Positions 34,185 through 41,960 of a stretch of DNA of 47,951 nt are shown piece by piece (position 1 is the stretch's first letter; the number at the start of each line of letters is the position of its first letter). The translations under genes were made by a program, and so were the position numbers. The stretch comes from VMCP01 sp964415065 (GTDB taxonomy: Bacteria; Bacteroidota; Bacteroidia; NS11-12g; UBA955), in assembly GCA_964415065.1 (NCBI GenBank), contig CAYPYX010000014.1, positions 1 to 47,951 on the forward strand. The letters are read 5' to 3'. A model generated the notes under the pieces. The model was not told where the DNA came from, did no database searches, and saw only the letters and a list, made by a program, of their open reading frames with translations.

Positions 34185-35042
34185 ATGAACAGACAAGACG
34201 TTCTTAAAATCTACAAACAACATTTGGATATTCATTTTGCGGAAGATGAATCCAGAGCTATTCTGCAGTGGGTAAAAGATTATATTGAAGGATGTTCAGA
34301 TTCAGAATTTAAAGACCTTCTTACCGTTGAGGATCGCTCCGAAAATCTACCTCCATTAAGAATTTTTCAAGCATTAGAACGTTTGCTGAATTTAGAACCA
34401 GTACAGTATGTATTTCAGACCGCCTTTTTTCATAAATTTCAATTCAAAGTAGATTCAAATACGTTAATACCCCGTCCTGAAACCGAAGAACTCATAGAAC
34501 TAATTCTTCAGGAAAATCCTAAATTCAGTGAATTAAATATCAGGGGATTGGATATTGGAACGGGAAGCGGATGCATCCCTATTACTTTATTAAAAGAACG
34601 ACTCAATTGGAAATTCGATGCCATTGACATTAGTCCGGATGCTTTGAATATAGCAAAATTCAATGCTGCTACTTTGCAAGTAGACAATCGCATAGAGTTC
34701 GAGAATTTGAATATTTTAGAGTCAGATATAAACTTCAGTTCTTACAATTTAATTGTTTCTAACCCACCGTACATTCCTTTTTCAGAATTAACCAAATTGG
34801 ACCAACGCGTAACGAAATTCGAACCTCACATTGCACTTTTTACGGAATCCGATCCTTTAGTTTTTTACAAGAGAATTGCCAATTTAGCGTTAAAAACAGC
34901 TCAAAAAGGAACACAAATTTGGTTGGAGACCCATCAAGATTATTGCAATCAAACAGTTCAGTTATTTGAGTCATTGGGGATTGCAAAAAAAATCGAGGAT
35001 CTCTCCGGAAATCCTCGATTTATATATTGTTTGATATCCTGA
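34185..35042 (+). CDS. prmC: Peptide chain release factor N5-glutamine methyltransferase
   Basis: This SAM-dependent enzyme methylates the Gln of the GGQ motif in release factors. It has 285 residues with an N-terminal helical domain. The SAM site is LDIGTGSGCIPITLL (near residues 122-136) and the catalytic motif is SNPPYIP (near 191-197). Its last 18 codons overlap a perfect hairpin that works as a terminator for the opposite-strand gene, whose stop is 2 bases away. Confidence 0.96.
   Translation: MNRQDVLKIYKQHLDIHFAEDESRAILQWVKDYIEGCSDSEFKDLLTVEDRSENLPPLRIFQALERLLNLEPVQYVFQTAFFHKFQFKVDSNTLIPRPETEELIELILQENPKFSELNIRGLDIGTGSGCIPITLLKERLNWKFDAIDISPDALNIAKFNAATLQVDNRIEFENLNILESDINFSSYNLIVSNPPYIPFSELTKLDQRVTKFEPHIALFTESDPLVFYKRIANLALKTAQKGTQIWLETHQDYCNQTVQLFESLGIAKKIEDLSGNPRFIYCLIS
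34985..35021 (-). terminator. Terminator of the AT-hook gene, embedded in prmC
   Basis: Read on the minus strand, an 11-bp perfect stem AAATCGAGGAT / ATCCTCGATTT (35021-35011 and 35000-34990, loop of 10) runs into eight T residues (34992-34985). It begins 24 bases after the stop of the AT-hook gene and lies inside the 3' coding end of prmC. On the plus strand it lacks a proper T tract. Confidence 0.82.
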
Positions 35043-35044
35043 AT

Positions 35045-35674
35045 TTAAGGCAATTGAATCATTCCATCTACATTCTTCAAATCACCTCTCTTGTAGATTT
35101 GAGTCAATGTAGTGTAAATTCCTTGGGAATAACGCTTTAAGTCTTTTTCACCGCTTTGAGCAAAAAGATTAGCAATTAGGTCCTTGGAAGAAATAGGTTT
35201 TTGATACTCCTTCATATACTGCACCACTATATCTCTTTTAGTTAATTCTCCGGCGCGTTTACGACCACCACCTCGTTTTACTAAAGAAACTTTTGCAGGA
35301 CGACCTCTTTTTGCTATGGTTTTCAAAACGCTGCTTGCAGGTCTACCAACTTTACGCTTTTTTGCACCACCCACTGCTATTTGCTTGCGGTAGTCTTTTG
35401 CACGATTTTTCCAAAGCTTTATGGAACGCTCTAACTTATCTTTTTGCATTTCCATTTCCCTTTTATAGCGCAATTCAATACGCTGCAATTCCTTATCTGC
35501 TTGCAATTGTGCTTTTTGTAACGAAACCGCAAAAAGTGCTAATTCCTTTTCTAATTGAATAAACAAACTATCACCCTTCTTGGAATTAACCTTACGAATG
35601 GATTTCGTCTTATTCTTTGAACCGGGTTTTCTTCCTCGCTTTTTGGGAAGGTTTTGATCTGATTTCTGCTCCAT
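35045..35674 (-). CDS. AT-hook/coiled-coil/winged-helix-like DNA-binding protein
   Basis: This is a very basic 209-residue protein with no name I can assign. It shows an AT-hook RGRKPGS at residues 13-19, a long predicted coiled coil at about 35-98 (heptads through KELQRIELRYKREMEMQK), two more AT-hook-like cores (VGRPA 109-113 and RGRPAK 123-128), and a folded C-terminal region 143-209 (TKRDIVVQYM, then GIYTTLTQIYKRGDLKNV) resembling a winged helix. The likely role is nucleoid organisation or AT-tract-dependent regulation. Two AT-only palindromes lie just upstream, suggesting autoregulation. It converges with prmC. Confidence 0.75.
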   Translation of the reverse strand: MEQKSDQNLPKKRGRKPGSKNKTKSIRKVNSKKGDSLFIQLEKELALFAVSLQKAQLQADKELQRIELRYKREMEMQKDKLERSIKLWKNRAKDYRKQIAVGGAKKRKVGRPASSVLKTIAKRGRPAKVSLVKRGGGRKRAGELTKRDIVVQYMKEYQKPISSKDLIANLFAQSGEKDLKRYSQGIYTTLTQIYKRGDLKNVDGMIQLP

Positions 35675-35682
35675 GACAGTCG

Positions 35683-35698
35683 TAAATTTTAAAATTTA
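35683..35698. repeat. 16-bp perfect palindrome before the AT-hook gene
   Basis: TAAATTTTAAAATTTA is its own reverse complement and lies 8 bases before the ATG of the AT-hook gene, where a transcript from the -7-like element would start. It is a candidate operator, possibly for the AT-hook protein itself, which is inference. Confidence 0.55.
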
Positions 35699-35714
35699 AT
35701 ACAAAAATCATTAT

Positions 35715-35738
35715 TTTAATTTTAATAATAAAATTAAA
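35715..35738. repeat. AT-only inverted repeat upstream of the AT-hook gene
   Basis: Two perfect 10-base arms flank the 4-base spacer ATAA. The repeat lies just upstream of the -7-like element of the AT-hook gene on the minus strand. Confidence 0.5.
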
Positions 35739-35919
35739 TAGACGAAATGTACTTTTGTAAAGATGAATTAATAATTACGTGGTAATGTGTTATTTCAATT
35801 GAGATATAGAGAAACATTAATCCCAGAAATTTACACAGAACAAAATATTAACAAAAAATTACAATAAAATTACAAAATTATTCAATAATTGAAAATTTCA
35901 GAACAACCGCATTTCTATC

Positions 35920-35927
35920 TAATTTTG
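35920..35927 (+). promoter_or_regulatory. -7 promoter element of the DUF486 gene
   Basis: TAATTTTG fits TAnnTTTG and ends 15 nt before the ATG at 35943. The TTG nearest upstream is 28 nt away, outside the usual spacing. Confidence 0.5.
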
Positions 35928-35942
35928 CAGCCATAATAACCC

Positions 35943-36311
35943 ATGAGATATTTTATAACCATTGGTCTTTTAGTACTATCGAATATATTTATGACGATTG
36001 CTTGGTACGGACATTTGAAATTTTCTCAATGGAAAACATTTGAAAAAGTAGGACTAGTGGGCATAATATTGATTAGCTGGGGCATTGCCCTTTTTGAATA
36101 CTTTGCTCAAGTTCCAGCCAATAAATTGGGATACAAAGACAATGGAGGACCTTTTACGCTTCTTCAACTCAAAATGCTCCAAGAAATTCTTAGTTTATCT
36201 GTGTTTGTAATTTTTACTTTATTGGTTTTTAAAACAGAATCATTTAAATGGAACCATTTGATTGGTGCTTTGTTCCTGTTATTATCTGTTTACTTTTTCT
36301 TCAAAAAATAA
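35943..36311 (+). CDS. DUF486 (DMT-like) membrane protein
   Basis: This is a 122-residue protein of the DUF486 family, a four-helix relative of small drug/metabolite transporters. IFMTIAWYGHLK, SWGIALFEYFAQVPANKLGY and QLKMLQEILSLSVF are family segments. Substrate is unknown. dxs starts 9 bases downstream, so the two are probably co-transcribed. Confidence 0.9.
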   Translation: MRYFITIGLLVLSNIFMTIAWYGHLKFSQWKTFEKVGLVGIILISWGIALFEYFAQVPANKLGYKDNGGPFTLLQLKMLQEILSLSVFVIFTLLVFKTESFKWNHLIGALFLLLSVYFFFKK

Positions 36312-36320
36312 TTTCAACTA

Positions 36321-38141
36321 ATGCCTCAAACTCCACAAATACCGAATTTCCCAGCACCTGATGAAATTACCCATCTAACCGTGGAGCAATTATCGGATTT
36401 GTGTGGTGAACTTAGAACCTATATTATCGACGCACTTCTTATTCAAGGCGGTCATTTCGCAGCGAATTTGGGAGTAATCGAACTCACTGTTGCATTATTA
36501 AATCAATTTGACACCCAAATCCATCCCGTAGTTTGGGATGTAGGTCATCAATGCTACCCGTATAAAATTCTTACCGATCGCAAAAATCAATTTCCACAAA
36601 TTCGCACATTTAATGGTCTTTCAGGATTTCCCAAAATTGCAGAAAGTTCGTTTGACCATTTTGGCACGGGACATTCCAGTACTTCTATTTCAGCTGTTAT
36701 GGGTATGGCGGTGGCGTCCCAATTACAAGGGAAAAACATGCCACACATCGCAATCATTGGAGATGGTGCTTTGACCGGAGGAATGGCTTTTGAAGCGTTA
36801 AATAATATTATCAACTCAAAGCTAAATGTTATAATTATACTAAACGACAATAATATTGGAATAGACCCCAACACCGGTGCAATAAATCAACATTTAGTCA
36901 ATAATCATGAAATACAGAGTTTCTTTGAATGGTACGGCTTGGAATATACTGGACCTTTAGATGGGCATAATTTAAATGACCTTATCGAAGGATTCAAGAA
37001 AGTCAAAGAAAGCCATCTCCCTCGGATACTTCACATCAAGACTACTAAAGGAAAGGGATACGAACCTGCCGAAAAAGAACAAACCCGTTGGCACAGCGCA
37101 CCGAAATACGATAAATTTCAACCCGAAATTCCATCCCCAGAAAAACCAAAAAAATGGTCGGACGCATTCGGACAAATTCTTTTAAACAACATGCGCATCA
37201 ATGAACGAATTATTGGTATTTCACCAGCAATGATTAGTTCATGTGGGATGAGTCCGTGCCTTAACGAATTTCCCACTCGCATTTTTGACGTTGGAATTTC
37301 AGAGCAGCATGCACTAACCTTTGCGGCGGGAGCTGCAAAACAAGGACTGCTTCCCGTGGTAAATATATACAGTACTTTTCTTCAAAGAGCCTACGACCAA
37401 TTAATTCACGATATAGCTTTACAAAATCTACCGGTACTTATTTGTATCGATAGAGCCGGAATGGTAGGAGAAGACGGTCCAACTCACCACGGTGTTTTTG
37501 ATATTTCATTCTTGCTGCCTATTCCAAATTTAACTCTATTCTGCCCTAACTCTGAAGATGAACTCCAGGAAGCAATTAATTGGTATTTAAAAAGCCTAAG
37601 GCCTTGTGCCATACGTTACCCCAGAGGTAATGTACCTCCAAAAAGTGAAAATCTGCTAACTACTTCAGAAAATACATACGATTCATTACCAGCAAACACT
37701 CACCTATCAAAAGGCACTTTCCTTCAACCGAAGGCAAATGTTCCACAATCTTCCGAAGTAACCCAAACCATAAACCAACCCAATCAGAATAACGTAGCTA
37801 TAATTAGCTGTGGCAACGCAAGCAATTGGATTACTAATTCTGTAATTTCAATTGGGAAAATCGATCATTTTCATTTCAATCAAATCAAACCCATTGAAAT
37901 AAACACTTCCTTATTAAATTATAAAACCATAATTACTATTGAAGATGGTGTAGTAATCGGGGGATTTGGACAATGGTTTAAGTATTTTTCTGAAACACAA
38001 TATCCAAATGAAACTTCAAAAATCAATTGGATACACAAAGGAATTCCGGACCAATTTGTGCCTCACGGTTCTCCTCAAGAATTATTAAATTGGTTAGAAT
38101 TGGATTCTGAGTCGTTGATCAAATTAATTTCAACTCTTTAA
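36321..38141 (+). CDS. dxs: 1-deoxy-D-xylulose-5-phosphate synthase
   Basis: This thiamine-diphosphate enzyme starts the MEP isoprenoid pathway. It has 606 residues. Motifs are WDVGHQCYPYKIL, FGTGHSSTS, the ThDP site GDGALTGGMAFEALN with LNDNNIGI, then EQHALTFAAG and GEDGPTHHGVFD. A loop around residues 450-490 is less conserved than the rest. Its last 23 bases overlap the end of the convergent amidotransferase gene. The UbiA-family enzyme at 3153 uses products of this pathway. Confidence 0.96.
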   Translation: MPQTPQIPNFPAPDEITHLTVEQLSDLCGELRTYIIDALLIQGGHFAANLGVIELTVALLNQFDTQIHPVVWDVGHQCYPYKILTDRKNQFPQIRTFNGLSGFPKIAESSFDHFGTGHSSTSISAVMGMAVASQLQGKNMPHIAIIGDGALTGGMAFEALNNIINSKLNVIIILNDNNIGIDPNTGAINQHLVNNHEIQSFFEWYGLEYTGPLDGHNLNDLIEGFKKVKESHLPRILHIKTTKGKGYEPAEKEQTRWHSAPKYDKFQPEIPSPEKPKKWSDAFGQILLNNMRINERIIGISPAMISSCGMSPCLNEFPTRIFDVGISEQHALTFAAGAAKQGLLPVVNIYSTFLQRAYDQLIHDIALQNLPVLICIDRAGMVGEDGPTHHGVFDISFLLPIPNLTLFCPNSEDELQEAINWYLKSLRPCAIRYPRGNVPPKSENLLTTSENTYDSLPANTHLSKGTFLQPKANVPQSSEVTQTINQPNQNNVAIISCGNASNWITNSVISIGKIDHFHFNQIKPIEINTSLLNYKTIITIEDGVVIGGFGQWFKYFSETQYPNETSKINWIHKGIPDQFVPHGSPQELLNWLELDSESLIKLISTL

Positions 38142-38709
38142 CCCAGTTATCAAGCAACTGTTGTCCTTGGGGTGTCAAAACGCTCTCTGGATGAAACTGT
38201 ACTCCCCAAATAGGTAAATCACGATGTTTAAATGCCATAATTTGACCAATTTCATCTTCACCTAATATTTCAAGAACCGACAAATTATTTAAACCATCAA
38301 CAGGAGAAACAACTAAGGAATGATACCTACCAATTTGCATAGGATTATCTAGTCCATTGAACAAACCGTTGCAAACATGTCGCATAAGAGAAGACTTCCC
38401 ATGAACTGGTGCAGCTGCAATTTTCAACTGCCAACCAAACATTTCTCCCAAAGCTTGATGCCCCAAACACACACCCAATATAGGCTTATTTTTTTCAATC
38501 AATAAAGGAAGAATATTCATAAGCATTCCTGCATCCGAGGGAGCATTTGGACCAGGACCTATAACAATAGCATCAGAACTTAACAATTCGTTTATGTGTT
38601 CATCAAGTTCGTCATTACGAAATACCCGTAAAACAGTACCCGTAAGTTGCAAATAATGCACCAAATTGTAGGTAAAACTATCAAAATTATCAATAAATGC
38701 AACGTTCAT
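38119..38709 (-). CDS. Glutamine amidotransferase, PabA/TrpG family
   Basis: This is component II of aminodeoxychorismate or anthranilate synthase, with 196 residues from ATG 38709 (MNVAFIDNFDSFTYNL, the standard start). An ATG nine codons upstream is less likely. The class I triad is visible: Cys81 in GVCLGHQALGE, and His and Glu in VQFHPESV. No chorismate-binding partner is adjacent; the one in the window (41929-43197) fits isochorismate synthase better. PabA versus TrpG cannot be settled here. Confidence 0.92.
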   Translation of the reverse strand: MNVAFIDNFDSFTYNLVHYLQLTGTVLRVFRNDELDEHINELLSSDAIVIGPGPNAPSDAGMLMNILPLLIEKNKPILGVCLGHQALGEMFGWQLKIAAAPVHGKSSLMRHVCNGLFNGLDNPMQIGRYHSLVVSPVDGLNNLSVLEILGEDEIGQIMAFKHRDLPIWGVQFHPESVLTPQGQQLLDNWVKELKLI

Positions 38710-38762
38710 GCTTCGGTTAACTTTTATAAGATCCAATTCTGATTTACTGAGAAATTAGTTTA

Positions 38763-39599
38763 CTAAAGCTTAAACTTCGTACTGATTCCAGGTACAAAAT
38801 CTTTTAAGTAAAACGGTTCAAAATAAGCCAAATCTTCAAAAATACCTTGCCTCAATTTATATGCCGACTCTTCTCCAAACATGTAAGCATTTGGGGCTTC
38901 TGAAAAAACAATTGCCGGTTGAATCACTTCAAACTGATTTAATATGCGCAAAGCTTTTTCATTGGAATTTCCGATAAACGCCACCTTACTCCAATCCATA
39001 ACATTCATCCATTTCAAGGTTTCTTCATTAAGAATACGTGCTTCTATTTGAGGCAGATTCGTCTCCAGTGTATCGGAATTGGAATTACCTACCCCCCCAG
39101 GATTCTGTGCATTCCCTACATCCCTTGTATTCAAAGCATTACCTACACCGCATACAATCTCTATTTTTTCACTTGAATTTGTTTCCCGATTTACCCGTTG
39201 GATATACACCTCTTCTCTGCGAGCATCGAGCATTGAAAAAACCGCTTCTATTTGGCTGTATTCCCTTAACAACCAGTTTCCCATCCCCCAAAAACCATTT
39301 ACTGAAATCAAAGGAATATTTTTACTGTAGCACAAGCCTTTTGCCAATGAGGTACCTATTCTAAGGCCCGTATAACTACCCGGTCCATGACTTATTGCTA
39401 CAGCCGTTAATGGCCCAATATTACTACAAACCATATACTTCTGATCCTCTAAAAAGTGAAGTGCCTCATGAACCAATAACGGCAACTTTTCAGAATGTGA
39501 CTGACGATCCAAGCAAATTTTATCCCAAACAATCCTTCCCTGATGGTCGGAAATAGCCACACTTGGATAATCTGCAGATGATTCAATGATTAAAATCAC
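38763..39599 (-). CDS. tsaB: TsaB, tRNA t6A threonylcarbamoyl-transfer complex subunit, with repeat insert
   Basis: This partner of TsaD and TsaE in t6A tRNA modification has 278 residues from GTG 39599. That start gives the canonical MILIIESS, and a TAnnTTTG element sits 4 nt upstream; a longer frame from ATG 39632 adds 11 atypical residues. SHGPGSYTGLRIG (70-82) and DARREEVY are the TsaB signatures. Most TsaB proteins have about 220-235 residues. The excess includes a 9-residue repeat of the type VGNAxN (residues about 151-175) encoded by a 27-nt tandem repeat with a seven-G tract. Confidence 0.93.
   Translation of the reverse strand: MILIIESSADYPSVAISDHQGRIVWDKICLDRQSHSEKLPLLVHEALHFLEDQKYMVCSNIGPLTAVAISHGPGSYTGLRIGTSLAKGLCYSKNIPLISVNGFWGMGNWLLREYSQIEAVFSMLDARREEVYIQRVNRETNSSEKIEIVCGVGNALNTRDVGNAQNPGGVGNSNSDTLETNLPQIEARILNEETLKWMNVMDWSKVAFIGNSNEKALRILNQFEVIQPAIVFSEAPNAYMFGEESAYKLRQGIFEDLAYFEPFYLKDFVPGISTKFKL
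39084..39150 (-). repeat. 27-nt tandem repeat with homopolymer inside tsaB
   Basis: On the plus strand two 27-nt units (39084-39110 and 39111-39137) begin ATTACCTAC and ATTCCCTAC and a third partial unit follows (ATTACCTAC at 39138). They encode VGNAxN-type repeats in tsaB. The first unit holds seven C (39092-39098), that is seven G in the mRNA. Confidence 0.75.
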
Positions 39600-39603
39600 A
39601 ACA

Positions 39604-39611
39604 CAAAGGTA
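39604..39611 (-). promoter_or_regulatory. -7 promoter element of tsaB
   Basis: On the minus strand TACCTTTG fits TAnnTTTG and is followed by exactly 4 nt and GTG 39599. The element lies inside the longer reading frame, which argues that GTG 39599 is the true start. Confidence 0.68.
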
Positions 39612-39687
39612 AACATATTCAGCATCCTCCAAACATGCTAAATGCGAAAAACCTTCATGGTTTTCAAGGGATTTCGAGGGATTTCAG

Positions 39688-39695
39688 TAAATTTG
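39688..39695 (+). promoter_or_regulatory. -7 promoter element of the thiolase gene
   Basis: TAAATTTG fits TAnnTTTG and ends 16 nt before the thiolase ATG. No matching TTG box was seen. Confidence 0.5.
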
Positions 39696-39711
39696 TACTA
39701 AATAAAGTAAC

Positions 39712-40890
39712 ATGACTAAAGAAGTATTTATTGTAGCAGCTAAAAGAACTCCCATGGGAAGTTTCAATGGTGCCTTGTCTTCAGTACCTGCACCCCAATT
39801 AGGTGCAGTTGCCATTAAAGCAGCCCTTGAGGCAGCAGGTGTTTCACCTGAAATGGTTCAAGAAGTAATTATGGGTAATGTTTTGCAAGCAGGTGTTGGT
39901 CAAGCACCCGCTCGTCAAGCTTCAAAATTTGCAGGCATCCCCGACCATGTACCAGCTACTACCATAAATAAAGTTTGTGCTAGTGGAATGAAAGCTATTG
40001 CATTAGGTGCTCAAAGCATACAATTAGGCTATTATGATATCGTTGTTGCAGGTGGGATGGAAAACATGAGCTTGACTCCACACTACCTCCCCAATTCACG
40101 TGCAGGTTACAAATACGGCAACTTTAATGCCATCGACGGTATAGTTAATGATGGTTTAACCGATGTATATTCATCAACATTAATGGGATCTTGCGCTGAA
40201 ACTTGCGCAGCTGAATACAATTTTAGCCGCGAAGATCAAGATAACTTTGCCATTGAAAGTTATACTCGTTCTGCAAAAGCATGGGCGGATGGCAAATTTA
40301 ATAACGAAATTGCTCCCGTTACTGTATCTACCCGTAAAGGCGATGTAACAATCTCCGAAGATGAAGAGTATAAAAATGTAAATTTTGATAAAATCCCTGG
40401 CTTACGTCCCGTTTTCAAAAAAGACGGAACCGTTACTGCGGCTAATGCATCCACCATCAACGATGGTGCAGCAGCTGTGGTTTTGATGTCTGGTGAGAAA
40501 ATGAAAGAATTGGGATTAACGCCTTTAGCCAAAATTGTTGGTACCGCGGATGCTGAACAAGCACCTGAATGGTTCACTACTACCCCTTCTGTTGCATTGC
40601 CAATTGCAGCAAAACGCGCTGGAATCGAAGTATCGGATATTGATTTCTTTGAACTAAATGAAGCATTTGCAGTAGTAGGATTAGCCAATATGAAGCTAAT
40701 GAACTTAGATGCTTCTAAAGTAAATGTGAACGGTGGCGCGGTTTCTTTAGGACACCCATTGGGAGCTTCTGGAGCGCGAGTAATCGTAACATTGGTTAAT
40801 GTATTGAAACAAAATAATGGCAAATTTGGCGGTGCCGGAATTTGCAACGGTGGTGGTGGAGCTTCTGCCATGGTTATTGAAAATTGCTAA
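39712..40890 (+). CDS. Acetyl-CoA C-acetyltransferase (thiolase)
   Basis: This has 392 residues. The nucleophile is Cys89 in NKVCASGMKAI; GGMENMS, NEAFA, GGAVSLGHPLGASGAR (active-site His) and the C-terminal CNGGGGASAMVIE (second Cys) complete the thiolase set. The length and motifs favour the biosynthetic, acetoacetyl-CoA-forming class over fatty-acid-oxidation thiolases. No fatty-acid genes adjoin it. Confidence 0.95.
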   Translation: MTKEVFIVAAKRTPMGSFNGALSSVPAPQLGAVAIKAALEAAGVSPEMVQEVIMGNVLQAGVGQAPARQASKFAGIPDHVPATTINKVCASGMKAIALGAQSIQLGYYDIVVAGGMENMSLTPHYLPNSRAGYKYGNFNAIDGIVNDGLTDVYSSTLMGSCAETCAAEYNFSREDQDNFAIESYTRSAKAWADGKFNNEIAPVTVSTRKGDVTISEDEEYKNVNFDKIPGLRPVFKKDGTVTAANASTINDGAAAVVLMSGEKMKELGLTPLAKIVGTADAEQAPEWFTTTPSVALPIAAKRAGIEVSDIDFFELNEAFAVVGLANMKLMNLDASKVNVNGGAVSLGHPLGASGARVIVTLVNVLKQNNGKFGGAGICNGGGGASAMVIENC

Positions 40891-40955
40891 TTTTTTCATC
40901 CACCTCAAATGAAAAATTGATTTTCTCGTTACACTATTAAATGTTTATTTAACCT

Positions 40956-41960
40956 ATGTACAAGAGAATTTTTTATTCGATTTTTTTTCTGGGGATGTTT
41001 TTAATAGGGAGCGTCCGTTGCACTTTTGCTCAAAAATCGGACGCTTCTTTCTTTGCAGAATTTCGCGAAACAGAACATCAAATTCTTCAAATAAATAAAA
41101 TTCCTTTGTGGCCTGCAACCATGCAGCCACCTATCAAAGATTCAATTAAAATTCTGATCAGCGACAGTATAGTTTATTTATTAAAAGAAACATTATCTCA
41201 AGCTTCTTCTTGGCAATATCCTTTTGATTCGCTTCGATTAACCACAATCGCTATTGCCACTTACCCCAAATCCCCCGTGCGTGTTTTTAGCTTTAATACC
41301 ATTTTAAATACTGGACAGTTTATTCATCATGCAATTGTTCAATTAAAAACAAAAAAAGGTGTTCAAATTTGGAATCTTACCGATACCAATCAGACTCTTC
41401 CTAAAAATTGGCAAGATGAAGGTCTAACCGAAAATGAGTGGATTGGCGCATTGTATTATCAAATGTTCCCTTTCAAATATAACAAACAGGATGTTTTTGT
41501 ATTAATGGGTTTTGATGGTCACAATAAAGAAAGCAACCGTTCCATACTTGAAACAATGTATTTCGAGGACGGTGAATTAAAATTCGGTTTTCCACTTTTT
41601 AGAGAAAGCGAAGAAGATCCTTCTCCCGAACCCCGTTCTATCTGGGAGTATCACAAATCGGCACAAATGGTTCTAAGATATCAATCTGATGGCAATGTTA
41701 TTGTTTGTGATCAATTTGCTCCTGCATATGAACAAGTAAGAAACGACCGTCGCTACTATATACCATCCGGAGATTATGAGGGTTATTTTAAATCTGGTAA
41801 AACTTGGGTTAAAAAACCACTTACTGCCGACATGCCTTTTGCTCCTGATATGAATATTCCCGATCCTGATGATCGAAAAAACGATCGTCCAATTGGCGAA
41901 AAATTCCCCAAAAACCGGTCTGAAAAAATCAATCCTTCAGACTCGACAGATTCGGAATAA
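40956..41960 (+). CDS. Secreted protein of unknown function
   Basis: This is a 334-residue protein with a signal peptide (core FYSIFFLGMFLIGSV, cleavage near TFAQ). The chain has no family I recognise. It ends in a hydrophilic, Pro/Asp-rich tail (PDPDDRKNDRP). Segments such as VLMGFDGHNKESN and FEDGELKFGFPLF look like a globular extracytoplasmic domain of a kind found across Bacteroidota. Its last 32 bases overlap the end of convergent menF. Confidence 0.7.
   Translation: MYKRIFYSIFFLGMFLIGSVRCTFAQKSDASFFAEFRETEHQILQINKIPLWPATMQPPIKDSIKILISDSIVYLLKETLSQASSWQYPFDSLRLTTIAIATYPKSPVRVFSFNTILNTGQFIHHAIVQLKTKKGVQIWNLTDTNQTLPKNWQDEGLTENEWIGALYYQMFPFKYNKQDVFVLMGFDGHNKESNRSILETMYFEDGELKFGFPLFRESEEDPSPEPRSIWEYHKSAQMVLRYQSDGNVIVCDQFAPAYEQVRNDRRYYIPSGDYEGYFKSGKTWVKKPLTADMPFAPDMNIPDPDDRKNDRPIGEKFPKNRSEKINPSDSTDSE

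Larger units (their letters stand above)
35675..35942. promoter_or_regulatory. AT-rich divergent regulatory region with palindromes
   Basis: These 268 bases separate the AT-hook gene from the DUF486 gene and are almost wholly A and T. They hold a 16-bp perfect palindrome TAAATTTTAAAATTTA (35683-35698) and a 10-bp inverted repeat TTTAATTTTA/TAAAATTAAA (35715-35724 and 35729-35738). A minus-strand -7-like GATTTTTG (35709-35702) has one mismatch. A plus-strand TAATTTTG (35920-35927) serves DUF486. I see no gene in it. Confidence 0.6.

Noticed and set aside
39092..39098. Proven phase-variable switch in tsaB
   Set aside because: Seven G is a modest tract and the gene should be essential; only heterogeneity in reads could support switching. 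Kept as a repeat observation.
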